DNA of 55,776 bases from Collinsella sp. (GTDB lineage Bacteria; Actinomycetota; Coriobacteriia; Coriobacteriales; Coriobacteriaceae). The position numbers were made by a program, and so were the translations under genes. Shown piece after piece: positions 1 to 8,336 of the stretch. How positions within the stretch are numbered: the first letter of the stretch is position 1; each line of letters opens with the position of its first letter. The stretch covers positions 13,465-69,240 of the forward strand of contig DXZR01000009.1 in the NCBI GenBank assembly GCA_019419555.1. The letters are read 5' to 3'. The notes below the pieces were generated by a model, which was not told where the DNA came from, did no database searches, and was given only the letters and a program-made list of their open reading frames with translations.

Positions 1-133
1 AGGACTGCACCGGGCGCGCGGCAGGCTGAGCTGCGCGCTGCGTCGGCTGTGCCGGACGCTGGCCAGGCTGGGCAGGGCGCGACGCCGGCTGACGTGTACG
101 ATTCGGCTGGCGCGGATCGGAAGCACTAGGCAT
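1..133 (-). CDS. mltG: Probable endolytic murein transglycosylase MltG, N-terminal fragment (runs off window)
   Basis: An ATG at 131-133 sits 6 nt behind a strong GAGGAGG Shine-Dalgarno sequence and overlaps the ruvX stop by 8 nt, so this is a real translationally coupled start. Only the first 44 codons are inside the window. They read as a low-complexity segment rich in Pro, Gln, Arg and Ala with recurring QP/RPAQP units, typical of a disordered cytoplasmic N-terminus. The name comes from synteny: alaS-ruvX-mltG is a common order in Gram-positive bacteria, and MltG proteins often carry a disordered N-terminal tail before one membrane helix and the YceG domain. Neither is visible here, so the function is inferred from context only. 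Confidence 0.5.
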   Translation of the reverse strand, partial: MPSASDPRQPNRTRQPASRPAQPGQRPAQPTQRAAQPAARPVQS

Positions 134-554
134 GCGAAACCTCCTCGTTTTTACGATCGAGCCACGTCTGCAAAAAAAGGCTGGCGGCAATCATGTCGAT
201 CTTGCCCCTCATCTGCTTTTCGTTGAGGCCCTGCTCGCGCAGGATACGCTTGGCCTCTTGCGAGGACAGACGCTCGTCCTCAAACTCCAGCGGAAGATCG
301 AGCTCGTCGGCAATCTTTTGCGCCACGGCGGCAACGCGCTCGGCTTGGGGGCCGGGCTCACCGCCCATGGTCAGGGGACGTCCGCTTACCAGGATGTCGG
401 GCTCATAGTCTTCGACCAGGTAGCGGAACGTCTTGGCCATACCGGTGACCTCGGCGGCCGGGAGCACCTTGACGGGCATCGCCATCTTGCCATCACGGCT
501 CGAGACGGCGATGCCAATCCTGGTCTCCCCTATGTCCAGCGCAAGCGCGACCAC
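126..554 (-). CDS. ruvX: RuvX/YqgF family Holliday junction resolvase-like nuclease
   Basis: 142 residues, the usual length for the YqgF family. The N-terminus has the RNase H-fold first strand with ALALDIGETRIGIA (catalytic Asp at residue 7), and conserved blocks DILVSGRPLTMGGEPG (near 54) and DERLSSQEAKRIL (near 93) follow. Family members act as Holliday-junction resolvases or in 5' processing of 16S rRNA; which applies here cannot be read from sequence. The start is a GTG at 552-554, 17 nt behind the alaS stop, with only a weak ribosome site, so it probably depends on translation from alaS. The 3' end overlaps the probable mltG start. Confidence 0.93.
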   Translation of the reverse strand: MVALALDIGETRIGIAVSSRDGKMAMPVKVLPAAEVTGMAKTFRYLVEDYEPDILVSGRPLTMGGEPGPQAERVAAVAQKIADELDLPLEFEDERLSSQEAKRILREQGLNEKQMRGKIDMIAASLFLQTWLDRKNEEVSHA

Positions 555-571
555 AGTGACTTCTTAGATTC

Positions 572-3229
572 TTAGGCGCCGAGCGCGGTCTTGGCGGCCG
601 CGAGGGCATCGGCGATGCCGGCAGCATTCTTGCCACCGGCCTGGGCCATGTTGGGACGGCCACCACCGCGACCGTCGACCAGACCCGCGATCTGCTTGAT
701 CACATTACCGGCGTGGAACCCGGCCTTCACGGCGTCATCGGAGCCGGCAGCGAGCAGGGCCGGAGTGCCCTTCTCAGTCACGCTGGCGACGACACAAGCG
801 ACAGGGCCGGCGACCTTCTGGTGCACGGTATCCCATACGTTGCGCAGGTCGGCAGCCTCAAGGCCCTGGAGCTCAGCAACGACGAGCTTGTAGCCACCGA
901 GCTCGACAGCACCCTCGATGGAGCTGGAAATGGCGTCGGAGGAACCACCGGTCAGAGCCTTTTTGAGCTTGTTGGACGTCTCGCGCAGCTCGACCTGCAG
1001 GTTCTCCACACGGGCGGGAACCTCGTCGACGCGGCACTTGAGCGCAGCAGCGGCGGCGTCAACGAGTGCCAGGCGGTCGGCCATATAGTCGAGAGCACCC
1101 TTAGAGGTCACGGCCTCGATACGGCGGACGTTCGAGCCCGTAGAGGACTCGGAAATAATCTTGAACAGGCCGATCTCGGCGGTGTTGGCAGCGTGCGTGC
1201 CACCGCAGAGCTCGCGAGAGAACGGCTGGTCCTCGGCGCCCACGGAGACGACGCGGACGACATCGCCGTACTTCTCTCCAAACAGAGCAACAGCGCCGGC
1301 AGCCTTAGCCTCGTCGATGCCCATAACACGGGTCACGACCGGCTTGGAGGCGAAGATCTGCTGGTTGACCAAGTCCTCGACAGCCTTGAGCTGCTCGGAG
1401 GAAAGGGCCTCGAAGTGCGTAAAGTCAAAGCGCAGGTGCTCGGGCGTCACCAGCGAGCCGGCCTGGGAGACGTGCTCGCCCAGGACCTGCTTAAGGGCAG
1501 CGTCGAGCAGGTGCGTGGCGGTGTGGTTGCGGCGCAGGAAGCCACGGCGCTCGGCGTCGAGAGCGGCGATCACAGCGGCACCGACAGTCAGCGTGCCATC
1601 GGCAACGTGCGCGACGTGGGCATACAGGCCGTTGTGGTTCTTGGTGTCGGCAACGGTCAGAACAACGCCCTCGGCGGAAAGCTTGCCGGCATCGCCCTGC
1701 TGACCACCCATCTCGGCATAGAACGGGGTGCGGTCGAGCACGACCTCGACATCCTCGCCCGCGGCTGCGGACTCGACGGACTCGCCGTTGCGCACGATGG
1801 CGACAACCTTGGCGCCCTCGATCACATCGTTGTCATAGCCGTCGAACTCGGTCGCTGCGACCTTGTCGGAAAGCTCGACCCACACGTCGTTGAAGCTACC
1901 CCAGGCGTCGCCCTTGGCGTTAGCGCGGGCGCGGGCCTTCTGGTCCTCCATGCAGGCAGTGAAGCCGTCCATGTCGACGTCGTGGCCAGCGGTGCCGGCG
2001 ATCTCGACGGTCAGATCGATGGGGAAACCAAAGGTGTCGTGCAGCTTAAAGGCGACATCGCCCGGAAGCACAGCGCCCTCGGCAAGCGCTGCCAGGGCCT
2101 CGTCCAGGTACACGCGGCCGTTGTCGAGCGTCGTGGAGAAGCGCTCCTCCTCGGAGGCAACGATACCCTTGACGAGCGCGACGTTCTTGAGCAACTCGGG
2201 ATAGGCCTCGCCCATTTGAGCGTTGACCTCGTCGATGAACTTGGTCAGGAAGGCGCCCTCGATGCCCAGCAGGCGACCGTGGAACACGGCACGGCGGAGC
2301 AGACGGCGAAGGACGTACTCGCGACCCTCGTTGCCGGGAAGGATGCCGTCCGAGATCATAAAGTCGACAGCACGGGAGTGGTCGGCGATGATGCGCAGGG
2401 AGCGGCTGGCGCCGGAGTAGTCATCGGCGTCATAGGTCTTGCCGCTAATCTCCTCACCGAGTTTGATGAGGTGCTGCATCAGATCGCCGTCGTAATTGGC
2501 GGTCTTGTGCTGCATGATGGCAGCCATGCGCTCCAGGCCCATGCCCGTATCGAGGTTGCGGTGCGGCAGCTCCGGCATGGAGCCGTCCTCCTGGCGGTCG
2601 TACTGGGTAAACACGAGGTTCCAGAACTCAAGGAAGCGGTCGCAGTCGCAGCCGGGCTTGCAGTCGGGGCTGCCGCAACCGACCTCCTCGCCCATGTCAA
2701 AGTAGATCTCGGAGCACGGACCGCAGGGGCCGGTGGGGCCAGCGGCCCAGAAGTTGTCGTCCTCGCCCAAGCGGGAGATGTGGTCCTCGGCAACGCCCAG
2801 GGAGCGCCACACGTCATGGGTCTCATCGTCCTCGGTAAAGACGGTAAAGTACAGGCGGTCGAGCGGCAGCTTGAACTCCTTGGTGATGAGCTCAAAGGCC
2901 CAGGCGCAAGCCTGCTCCTTGGAGACGCCGCCAAAAGAGAAATCGCCGAGCATCTCGAAGAACGACAGGTGACGGCCGTCCTCGCCGATGCAGTCGATGT
3001 CGTTGGTGCGGACGCACTTCTGGCAGGAGATCGCGCCAATCTCCTTCATGGTCTTCTTGCCCTGGTAGTACTCCTTAAACTGGTTCATGCCGGCGTTGGC
3101 AAGCAGCAGTGAAGGATCGTCGGGGACGAGGGACGAAGAAGGATAGAGCTTAAGACCGCGCTCCTCAAAGAAGTTGAGGAACTTGGAGCGGATCTCGGCC
3201 GTAGTCATTGACGGGTAGTCAGCACTCAT
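572..3229 (-). CDS. alaS: Alanyl-tRNA synthetase
   Basis: Charges tRNA-Ala with alanine. 885 residues from the chosen ATG at 3227-3229 (MSADYPSMTTAEIR), which has a GAGGAG site 9 nt upstream; a longer in-frame extension to 3319 lacks a ribosome site and crosses the promoter. The class II catalytic domain opens with KFLNFFEERGLKLYPSSSLV. The editing domain has the HTATHLLDAAL zinc motif and the CGGTHAANTAEIG partner Cys/His. The C-terminal C-Ala domain ends in a Gly-rich GGGRPNMAQAGGK stretch. It leads the alaS-ruvX-mltG unit and has its own promoter; no T-box consensus is present in the leader. Confidence 0.98.
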   Translation of the reverse strand: MSADYPSMTTAEIRSKFLNFFEERGLKLYPSSSLVPDDPSLLLANAGMNQFKEYYQGKKTMKEIGAISCQKCVRTNDIDCIGEDGRHLSFFEMLGDFSFGGVSKEQACAWAFELITKEFKLPLDRLYFTVFTEDDETHDVWRSLGVAEDHISRLGEDDNFWAAGPTGPCGPCSEIYFDMGEEVGCGSPDCKPGCDCDRFLEFWNLVFTQYDRQEDGSMPELPHRNLDTGMGLERMAAIMQHKTANYDGDLMQHLIKLGEEISGKTYDADDYSGASRSLRIIADHSRAVDFMISDGILPGNEGREYVLRRLLRRAVFHGRLLGIEGAFLTKFIDEVNAQMGEAYPELLKNVALVKGIVASEEERFSTTLDNGRVYLDEALAALAEGAVLPGDVAFKLHDTFGFPIDLTVEIAGTAGHDVDMDGFTACMEDQKARARANAKGDAWGSFNDVWVELSDKVAATEFDGYDNDVIEGAKVVAIVRNGESVESAAAGEDVEVVLDRTPFYAEMGGQQGDAGKLSAEGVVLTVADTKNHNGLYAHVAHVADGTLTVGAAVIAALDAERRGFLRRNHTATHLLDAALKQVLGEHVSQAGSLVTPEHLRFDFTHFEALSSEQLKAVEDLVNQQIFASKPVVTRVMGIDEAKAAGAVALFGEKYGDVVRVVSVGAEDQPFSRELCGGTHAANTAEIGLFKIISESSTGSNVRRIEAVTSKGALDYMADRLALVDAAAAALKCRVDEVPARVENLQVELRETSNKLKKALTGGSSDAISSSIEGAVELGGYKLVVAELQGLEAADLRNVWDTVHQKVAGPVACVVASVTEKGTPALLAAGSDDAVKAGFHAGNVIKQIAGLVDGRGGGRPNMAQAGGKNAAGIADALAAAKTALGA

Positions 3230-3275
3230 AGAGGGAATCTCCTCGGTTTCACATCGAAACAGTTCAAACGTAACG

Positions 3276-3303
3276 ATATTACCATCCCGCCGCGCAAGTG
3301 CAA
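3276..3303 (-). promoter_or_regulatory. Candidate alaS promoter
   Basis: On the minus strand, TTGCAC (3298-3303) and TAATAT (3276-3281) are separated by 16 nt, a good sigma-70-type pair. It lies directly downstream of the 3307-3331 terminator and about 45 nt upstream of the alaS start. Confidence 0.55.
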
Positions 3304-3306
3304 AAA

Positions 3307-3331
3307 AGAGGGTCGCCAAACAGCGACCCTC
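3307..3331 (-). terminator. Rho-independent terminator upstream of alaS
   Basis: A 9-bp GAGGGTCGC/GCGACCCTC stem with a 6-nt loop is followed on the minus strand by six T residues. It would end minus-strand transcripts coming from the AI-2E permease gene before the alaS promoter. Those transcripts would be antisense to the small plus-strand gene at 3424-3663. Confidence 0.75.
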
Positions 3332-3423
3332 CAGCGAAAGTGCACGTTATTTAGTACTGCGCGATCCTTTGAAAAAGGACTGCTGTATAATTGCATATAA
3401 GATTCACCCGGAAGGAGCGATCG

Positions 3424-3663
3424 ATGAAAAGCAAACGATTTGTCCTGAATGCACTTCTGGTTGTAGCACTTTTAGCGCTCTTGGCCTTCTCATGCTGGTA
3501 CGCAAACCAACCATCATTTGGATACGTATTGTATACAGTAATGTCCGGCGATAAGGCTTATTACACTCTACGCGCAATTGACGTTCTCTTTTTCTATGTA
3601 GCCGGCCCCTTATCAATCGCTTTGGTCGCGTTTCTTGTCATTTACAACTTCAAGAAACGTTAA
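3424..3663 (+). CDS. Small two-helix membrane protein, function unknown
   Basis: 79 residues. The ATG at 3424 has a strong GGAAGGAG site 6 nt upstream and a TATAAT -10-like box at 3386-3391; a good -35 was not found. Two hydrophobic segments, about residues 7-26 and 55-74, are separated by a short polar loop (YANQPSFGYV, MSGDKAYYT), and the protein ends in basic NFKKR. I do not recognise a family. The gene is visibly poorer in GC than everything around it and is one of few plus-strand genes here, which hints at a separate origin. It is convergent with the AI-2E permease gene, with 10 nt between the stops. Confidence 0.7.
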   Translation: MKSKRFVLNALLVVALLALLAFSCWYANQPSFGYVLYTVMSGDKAYYTLRAIDVLFFYVAGPLSIALVAFLVIYNFKKR

Positions 3664-3673
3664 TAGAACCTAT

Positions 3674-5080
3674 TTAGAATCCGAATCGTCCATGGAGCCG
3701 TCGATGCCGGTTTTGGTGTCGTCGTTCATTGAAATCGTCGTCTTTGGCGAAGGGATTCTTGAAAAAGCCCGTAGCATCGGGCTGAAGGCCCGAGAGCTTC
3801 ATCCAGGGATTATCGAGCTCGGGTTTGGGCATGGCCTGGGCCTCGGGCGCAGTCTCGTTACCGATGAGCTCGGACTCATAGATGAAGGTGTCGTCGCCGA
3901 GCGCGTCGTAGGCGGCGACCGGGTTGCCATCGGCATCGCGGTACGGCGTGCCCTTAAACACGGCTCCGTCATAGGCCACAAGCTGACGGCCGGTCTCATT
4001 CTCGAAGTAGTACACGAAGATGCCCTTGAGGGCCGCACAAAGCGGGATGGCAATAATCATGCCGATGGGCCCCATGAGTGCCGAACCAATAACGAGAGCC
4101 GTAAGGCTCATAATGGGATGCACCTGCACTGAGCTCTGCATGACCTTAGGCGAAATCACACTGTCGGTGACGTTTTGCGCGACCATCGTCACGATGAGCG
4201 TCCATAACGCCAACATGGGGCTGAACATAAAGCCGAGTACCGTGGCGATTGCCGCGCTCACCCAGGGACCGACGACCGGAACCAAGTGCATGATGCCAGT
4301 GAAGATAGCCATGAGCGCCGCATACGGATGGCCGATAATCAGGAAGCCGATAAAGGCGAGGAAACCACCGCAGATGGACGTCACGACCATACCGCGCATG
4401 TAGCCGCCGACAGAGCGAGAAAGGATGGCGACCATAAAGCGGTACGAGGTCTCCTTCTCCTGACCGATGATGGTGCAAATCTCGTGATGCATGCGAGGGT
4501 AGTCGCAGGCCATCCAGTAGGCAAGCACCAGACCAAGGAAGATCACGAACAACTGCGAGGCCGTATTGGTGATGAGCGGGAACACACCGCGGCCAAGCTC
4601 GGCAGCAATCTGAGACACATACTTCGATGCCACGGTAACCAGCGACGAAAGATTATCGTCCAAATACTCCTTGAGCGGCGTGTTATTGAGCGTCTTGGCA
4701 TGCGAGATCATCTCGTTGAGATCGCCACCCGCAACACGAAGCTGCTCGGGCAGGCGGCTCAGGACTTCCATGATCTGACCAAAGAGAATCGGCGACAAGA
4801 TGCAAACGACACCGACGAGCACGGCAACAACAACAATAAGCGCGATAAGCGAACCGATGCCGCGATTCACGCCATGGTGCTCGAGCCAGTTGGTGATCGG
4901 GGACATCACAAAGGCAATGATGGAACCAACAGCGAGAAACTCGATAACCGGCGCCAGGATGCCCATAAGGTTAAAGATGACAGCGGCGATGACAATGCAG
5001 CCGACAACAGCCCAAATGCGCAGCGTCAGAATGCGGGTGTCGCGCAGCACGCGATCGGTTTGTTGGGGGTGCTCACTCAT
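3674..5080 (-). CDS. AI-2E family transporter (PerM/YhhT-like permease)
   Basis: 468 residues of a polytopic membrane protein. Hydrophobic helices start at about residues 24, 44 and 77, followed by a long soluble segment (SRLPEQLRVAGGDLNEMISHA) and then a helix cluster including FLAFIGFLIIGHPYAALMAI and HLVPVVGPWVSAAIATVLG, which is characteristic of the AI-2E_transport/DUF20 family. The C-terminal 90 residues are hydrophilic and probably cytoplasmic. Members export varied solutes or ions; the substrate cannot be told. The ATG overlaps the sigma-factor stop by 4 nt (ATGA), so the two are translationally coupled and the permease may be a sigma-operon member. Confidence 0.85.
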   Translation of the reverse strand: MSEHPQQTDRVLRDTRILTLRIWAVVGCIVIAAVIFNLMGILAPVIEFLAVGSIIAFVMSPITNWLEHHGVNRGIGSLIALIVVVAVLVGVVCILSPILFGQIMEVLSRLPEQLRVAGGDLNEMISHAKTLNNTPLKEYLDDNLSSLVTVASKYVSQIAAELGRGVFPLITNTASQLFVIFLGLVLAYWMACDYPRMHHEICTIIGQEKETSYRFMVAILSRSVGGYMRGMVVTSICGGFLAFIGFLIIGHPYAALMAIFTGIMHLVPVVGPWVSAAIATVLGFMFSPMLALWTLIVTMVAQNVTDSVISPKVMQSSVQVHPIMSLTALVIGSALMGPIGMIIAIPLCAALKGIFVYYFENETGRQLVAYDGAVFKGTPYRDADGNPVAAYDALGDDTFIYESELIGNETAPEAQAMPKPELDNPWMKLSGLQPDATGFFKNPFAKDDDFNERRHQNRHRRLHGRFGF

Positions 5081-5868
5081 GAACGAATCATCACTCCGTC
5101 GGGGTCGATCTTGTCCTGAATCTTCTTAAGCGTGCGGCGCAGCAGACGCGAAACCTGCACCTGAGAAATACCCAGCTTCTTGGCGATCTCGATCTGGGTC
5201 ATGCCCTTCAGAAAGCGCAGCTCGATCACCTCGCGCTCGCGCGGCGAGAAATCACGGATGGCTTCCTCGATCACTAGGCGGTCATCAGTAAAGTCGAGCT
5301 CGTTGTCGTCGTCGGCGTAACGGTCGAGAATCGAAGGGGCATCGTCGGAATCGGACGCACCAGGAGCCTCGATGGGCACCGAGGTATAGGCCGAAGACGA
5401 TTCCATAGCCTCGAGGACCTCATCGACAGTCACATCTAGATACTCAGCGATCTCCTCAACCTTGGGCGAACGCTGCAGCTCGTTGGTAAGTTTGTCAGTA
5501 GCCTGGTTGACCTTGGCCGAGAGCTCCTGCAGACGACGCGGTACGCGCACACTCCAGCCCTTGTCGCGAAAATGCCGTTTGATCTCGCCCAGGATAGTGG
5601 GTGTCGCAAACGTCGTGAACTCGAGTCCGCGCTCGGGATCAAAACGGTCGATAGCCTTGAGCAAGCCCAGATAGCCGACCTGCATGAGGTCGTCGAGCGG
5701 CTCGCCGCGATTCTTAAATTTGTTGGCAAGAAACCTTACCAGGTTCATATGGGACATGACGAGCTGCTCACGGGCGTCCGGATCACCGGTCTCCTTGTAA
5801 CGACGAAACAGCTCGCGGGTTTTCTCCTTGTCCCAAGCGGTCTTGCCGCTCCGGGAACGTTCGGTCAT
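5077..5868 (-). CDS. SigB/SigF/SigG-family RNA polymerase sigma factor
   Basis: 263 residues with region 2 (LVMSHMNLVRFLANKFKN, DDLMQVGYLGLLKAIDRFD, FTTFATPTILGEIKRHFRDK), region 3 (VPRRLQELSAKVNQA, RSPKVEEIAEYL) and a region 4 helix-turn-helix (SPREREVIELRFLKGMTQIEIAKKLGISQVQVSR, in parts). This layout is that of group 3 sigma factors such as SigB (stress) or SigF/SigG (sporulation). A non-sporulating coriobacterium would make a general-stress role more likely, but that is inference. The gene directly downstream of an anti-sigma-like gene (1 nt apart) supports partner switching or direct inhibition. Confidence 0.92.
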   Translation of the reverse strand: MTERSRSGKTAWDKEKTRELFRRYKETGDPDAREQLVMSHMNLVRFLANKFKNRGEPLDDLMQVGYLGLLKAIDRFDPERGLEFTTFATPTILGEIKRHFRDKGWSVRVPRRLQELSAKVNQATDKLTNELQRSPKVEEIAEYLDVTVDEVLEAMESSSAYTSVPIEAPGASDSDDAPSILDRYADDDNELDFTDDRLVIEEAIRDFSPREREVIELRFLKGMTQIEIAKKLGISQVQVSRLLRRTLKKIQDKIDPDGVMIRS

Positions 5869-5869
5869 A

Positions 5870-6247
5870 TTAGATATCCGCCTTGAGGTCGAGGGAAAGC
5901 GTCAGGGGCGCCGTAGTCTTTTCGTAGGAGTCGCACACGCTCGCGAGGATGAGCTCGGCATACACCGCAGCCTGGTCGTCTTCATCGACCGTAGCCTGGT
6001 CGCCAAAGGTAATAGTCATGCCAACGTGGGTCTCATCGACATCGAATTTGATGGTGATGTCATCGCAGTCGACCGCGGTGCAACCAAAGATGAAAGCCTC
6101 CTCAGCAGCCATGCGGATGTCCTCGATGCGATCGACAGACATAGAGCACAGGGCACCAACGTTGGCTGCCGTCATGCGCACAAGGCGAGCGAGACGCGGG
6201 TCACCGGCAACGGTCAGCGTGATAGGGCAGGTTGCTTCGCTACTCAT
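5870..6247 (-). CDS. Anti-sigma-factor-like protein (RsbW/SpoIIAB-type fold, degenerate)
   Basis: 125 residues from the ATG at 6245-6247, which has GAGGAG 7 nt upstream and overlaps the DUF948 gene by 8 nt. The pattern is that of small GHKL-type anti-sigma kinases: PRLARLVRMTAANVG, a helix IRMAAEEAFIFGCTAV where the N-box should be, then alternating strands (DITIKFDVDETHVGMTITFG). The Asn of the N-box and the DxGxG box expected for ATP binding are not evident. Position immediately before the sigma-factor gene is the main reason for the call. No anti-anti-sigma (STAS) gene is seen in the window. Confidence 0.65.
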   Translation of the reverse strand: MSSEATCPITLTVAGDPRLARLVRMTAANVGALCSMSVDRIEDIRMAAEEAFIFGCTAVDCDDITIKFDVDETHVGMTITFGDQATVDEDDQAAVYAELILASVCDSYEKTTAPLTLSLDLKADI

Positions 6248-6827
6248 CGCAGGACTCCTCAGAGGTCTCGGCGGGCGTATAGGTGTAATACTGAGCCGGC
6301 TTGGATACAGACTTCTGACCATCATCGTCGCCCGCGGCGGCCTCGTCCTCGCCAATTAGGACGCGCTCGGTAGGCTGCTCGGCCTCCGCAGCGGCAGCGG
6401 CGAGCTTGCGATCGGCGTCGGCTGCAGGAGCCTTCACCTTATTGAAGAGCTTCTGCACAGCACCGGCGGCAGAGTCGGTCACGCTCGACACAGCATTGCT
6501 GGCCTCGGCCATGCTGCCCGTAACCTCGGAAATGTCGCGAACCACGGCTTCGACCTCTACGAGATTGGAGGTAAGGGCATCAACTGCCGTCTTGCTCGAC
6601 TTAAGCAGCGGCTCCATCTGGGCAAGCGCCGGCGTAAGCTCATCGACAGCGCCATCGAGCTTTGCCACCACAGGCTGAGCCTCGGCGATGGTGTTGTTGA
6701 GGTCGTTCACGGTCTTATCGAGCGAGTCGACAACATTGCGGGTCTTGCGCAGGGTAAGCGCGAGCTCAGCGATGGCCCACACGCCGGCAACGGCGAGCAG
6801 CAGCAGGGCGATTTGAATGGGACTCAT
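6240..6827 (-). CDS. DUF948-like membrane-anchored coiled-coil protein
   Basis: 195 residues with one N-terminal membrane helix (residues 5-25, IALLLLAVAGVWAIAELALT) followed by about 100 residues of heptad-like helical sequence (VVDSLDKTVNDLNNTIAEAQ) and an acidic, disordered C-terminus. This matches small DUF948 proteins of Gram-positive bacteria, some of which are linked to general stress. GGGAGG lies 6 nt before the ATG. The stop overlaps the start of the anti-sigma-like gene, so the three genes to 5077 look like one operon. Confidence 0.7.
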   Translation of the reverse strand: MSPIQIALLLLAVAGVWAIAELALTLRKTRNVVDSLDKTVNDLNNTIAEAQPVVAKLDGAVDELTPALAQMEPLLKSSKTAVDALTSNLVEVEAVVRDISEVTGSMAEASNAVSSVTDSAAGAVQKLFNKVKAPAADADRKLAAAAAEAEQPTERVLIGEDEAAAGDDDGQKSVSKPAQYYTYTPAETSEESCDE

Positions 6828-6927
6828 ACAAGCCTCCCGGAAGAATCGAAATACAGACGCTTTTCATGGTACCCCAAAGGGGACCGAACATGCCAAGAGC
6901 AGCAACGTGGGACAAAATTATCAGCAG

Positions 6928-8283
6928 CTACCTCGGTGCATTCCCGCTGCGGTCTCGTTCGCTTTGCTCTACGCGCCACTCTTCCCAGCCGCGCCCGGCA
7001 GGCTGCCAAAATGCACCGCGTTCCAAGCCTTCGGGCAAATAGCGCTGATCGACCCAGCCTTCGGGATAATCATGTGGATACTTATACACACCGTATTCAT
7101 CGCTGCCCGGGCGATGGCGATCGCGCAGATAACTCGGCACCTCGCGAAGCCCACTAGAATGGATATCGGCCAGCGCCGCATCGATCGAAGCCTCACACGC
7201 GTTGGATTTTGGCGCCAAGCACACATAGAGTGCAGCCTGAGCCAGGTTAATGCGGCACTCGGGATAGCCAATGACCTCGGCAGACTTAAACGCGGCATGC
7301 GCCACCAAAAGCGCCTGCGGGTCGGCGTTGCCAACATCCTCAGAAGCGTGAATCATAATGCGGCGAGCGATAAACTTAGGATCCTCCCCAGCATCGATCA
7401 TGCGCGCGAGCCAATAGATCGTGGCATCGGGGTCACTACCGCGCATGGACTTGATGAACGCACTGATGATGTCGTAGTGCATGTCGCCGTTTTTGTCATA
7501 CGTAAAGCCGCGACGCGGGTTGGCAATCTTCACGTCATCCACGGTGATGGGATAGCGCTCCCCCGCCGCAGGCGCTGGCGTTCCCTCGGTATCGGGACGC
7601 GTGACGGCAATCTCGCTCGCAAGCTCGAGCGTCGTGAGCGCCGAGCGAGCGTCACCCGCTGCCAGCGTGCAAATGGTCTTGACCGTATCCTCATCGGCCG
7701 AGAACTTTCCGTTCAAGCCCTGTGGTGCCTCGAGCGCACGCTCAATAAGCGTGGCGATATCCTCATCCTTCAGATGTTCAAGCTCCACCACGCGCCCGCG
7801 CGACAACAGTGCCGAGTTGACCTCAAAGTACGGGTTCTCTGTCGTAGCGCCAATCATAATGACGGTACGGTTCTCAACTGCATGCAGCAGGGCATCCTGC
7901 TGCGACTTAGAGAAGCGGTGAATCTCATCGATGAATAGAATGGTGCGGCGGTCGTACGTATTCAGGCGCGTCTTGGCCTCATCAATCACACGACGCAGGT
8001 CCTTCACGGTACCCGTGACGGCGCTGACCTCAACAAACTCGCTCTTGGTATGGTTGGCGATAATGTGGGCCAGCGTCGTCTTGCCCGTACCGGCAGGCCC
8101 GTACAGAATCACGCTCGAAAGCACGTCGTGCTCGATCGCGGCACGCAGCCATGAACCCTTACCGACGGCCTTTTGCTGGCCCACGTACTCGTCGAGCGAA
8201 TTGGGGCGCATGCGCACCGCAAGCGGCGCATTCTGAAAGGAACGCTCGCGCGTCGAAGCAGAAAAAAGGTCGTCCATAGCCAT
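6928..8283 (-). CDS. rarA: Replication-associated recombination protein A (RarA/MgsA AAA+ ATPase)
   Basis: About 450 residues. N-terminal LAVRMRPNSLDEYVGQQ matches clamp-loader-like AAA+ proteins. Walker A GPAGTGKTTLAHIIA and Walker B ILFIDEIHRFSKSQQD are intact, sensor motif ATTENPYFEVN follows, and the C-terminal tetramerisation region carries EDVGNADPQALLVA. RarA acts at stalled or single-stranded forks. Start choice is uncertain: ATG at 8281-8283 or at 8275-8277; a TTG at 8295 is less likely. Lies downstream of dgt, both linked to DNA replication and nucleotide pools. Confidence 0.93.
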   Translation of the reverse strand: MAMDDLFSASTRERSFQNAPLAVRMRPNSLDEYVGQQKAVGKGSWLRAAIEHDVLSSVILYGPAGTGKTTLAHIIANHTKSEFVEVSAVTGTVKDLRRVIDEAKTRLNTYDRRTILFIDEIHRFSKSQQDALLHAVENRTVIMIGATTENPYFEVNSALLSRGRVVELEHLKDEDIATLIERALEAPQGLNGKFSADEDTVKTICTLAAGDARSALTTLELASEIAVTRPDTEGTPAPAAGERYPITVDDVKIANPRRGFTYDKNGDMHYDIISAFIKSMRGSDPDATIYWLARMIDAGEDPKFIARRIMIHASEDVGNADPQALLVAHAAFKSAEVIGYPECRINLAQAALYVCLAPKSNACEASIDAALADIHSSGLREVPSYLRDRHRPGSDEYGVYKYPHDYPEGWVDQRYLPEGLERGAFWQPAGRGWEEWRVEQSERDRSGNAPR

Positions 8284-8336
8284 CCCGTGTATCAATCAAA
8301 ACGTTTTCCACTAACAGTATACCGAATTAATACGAA

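Noticed and set aside
713..3112. 799-codon plus-strand open frame across alaS
   Set aside because: It is antisense to an unmistakable alaS. Long antisense frames are common in GC-rich genes; there is no homology-like motif or ribosome site.
3230..3423. T-box or other riboswitch in the alaS leader
   Set aside because: No T-box consensus or specifier-like loop; the hairpin present lies upstream of the alaS promoter and looks like an ordinary terminator.
6865..6890. Short hairpin GGTCCCC-TTT-GGGG near the rarA-DUF948 junction as a terminator
   Set aside because: The stem is short, bulged and lacks a following T-run.
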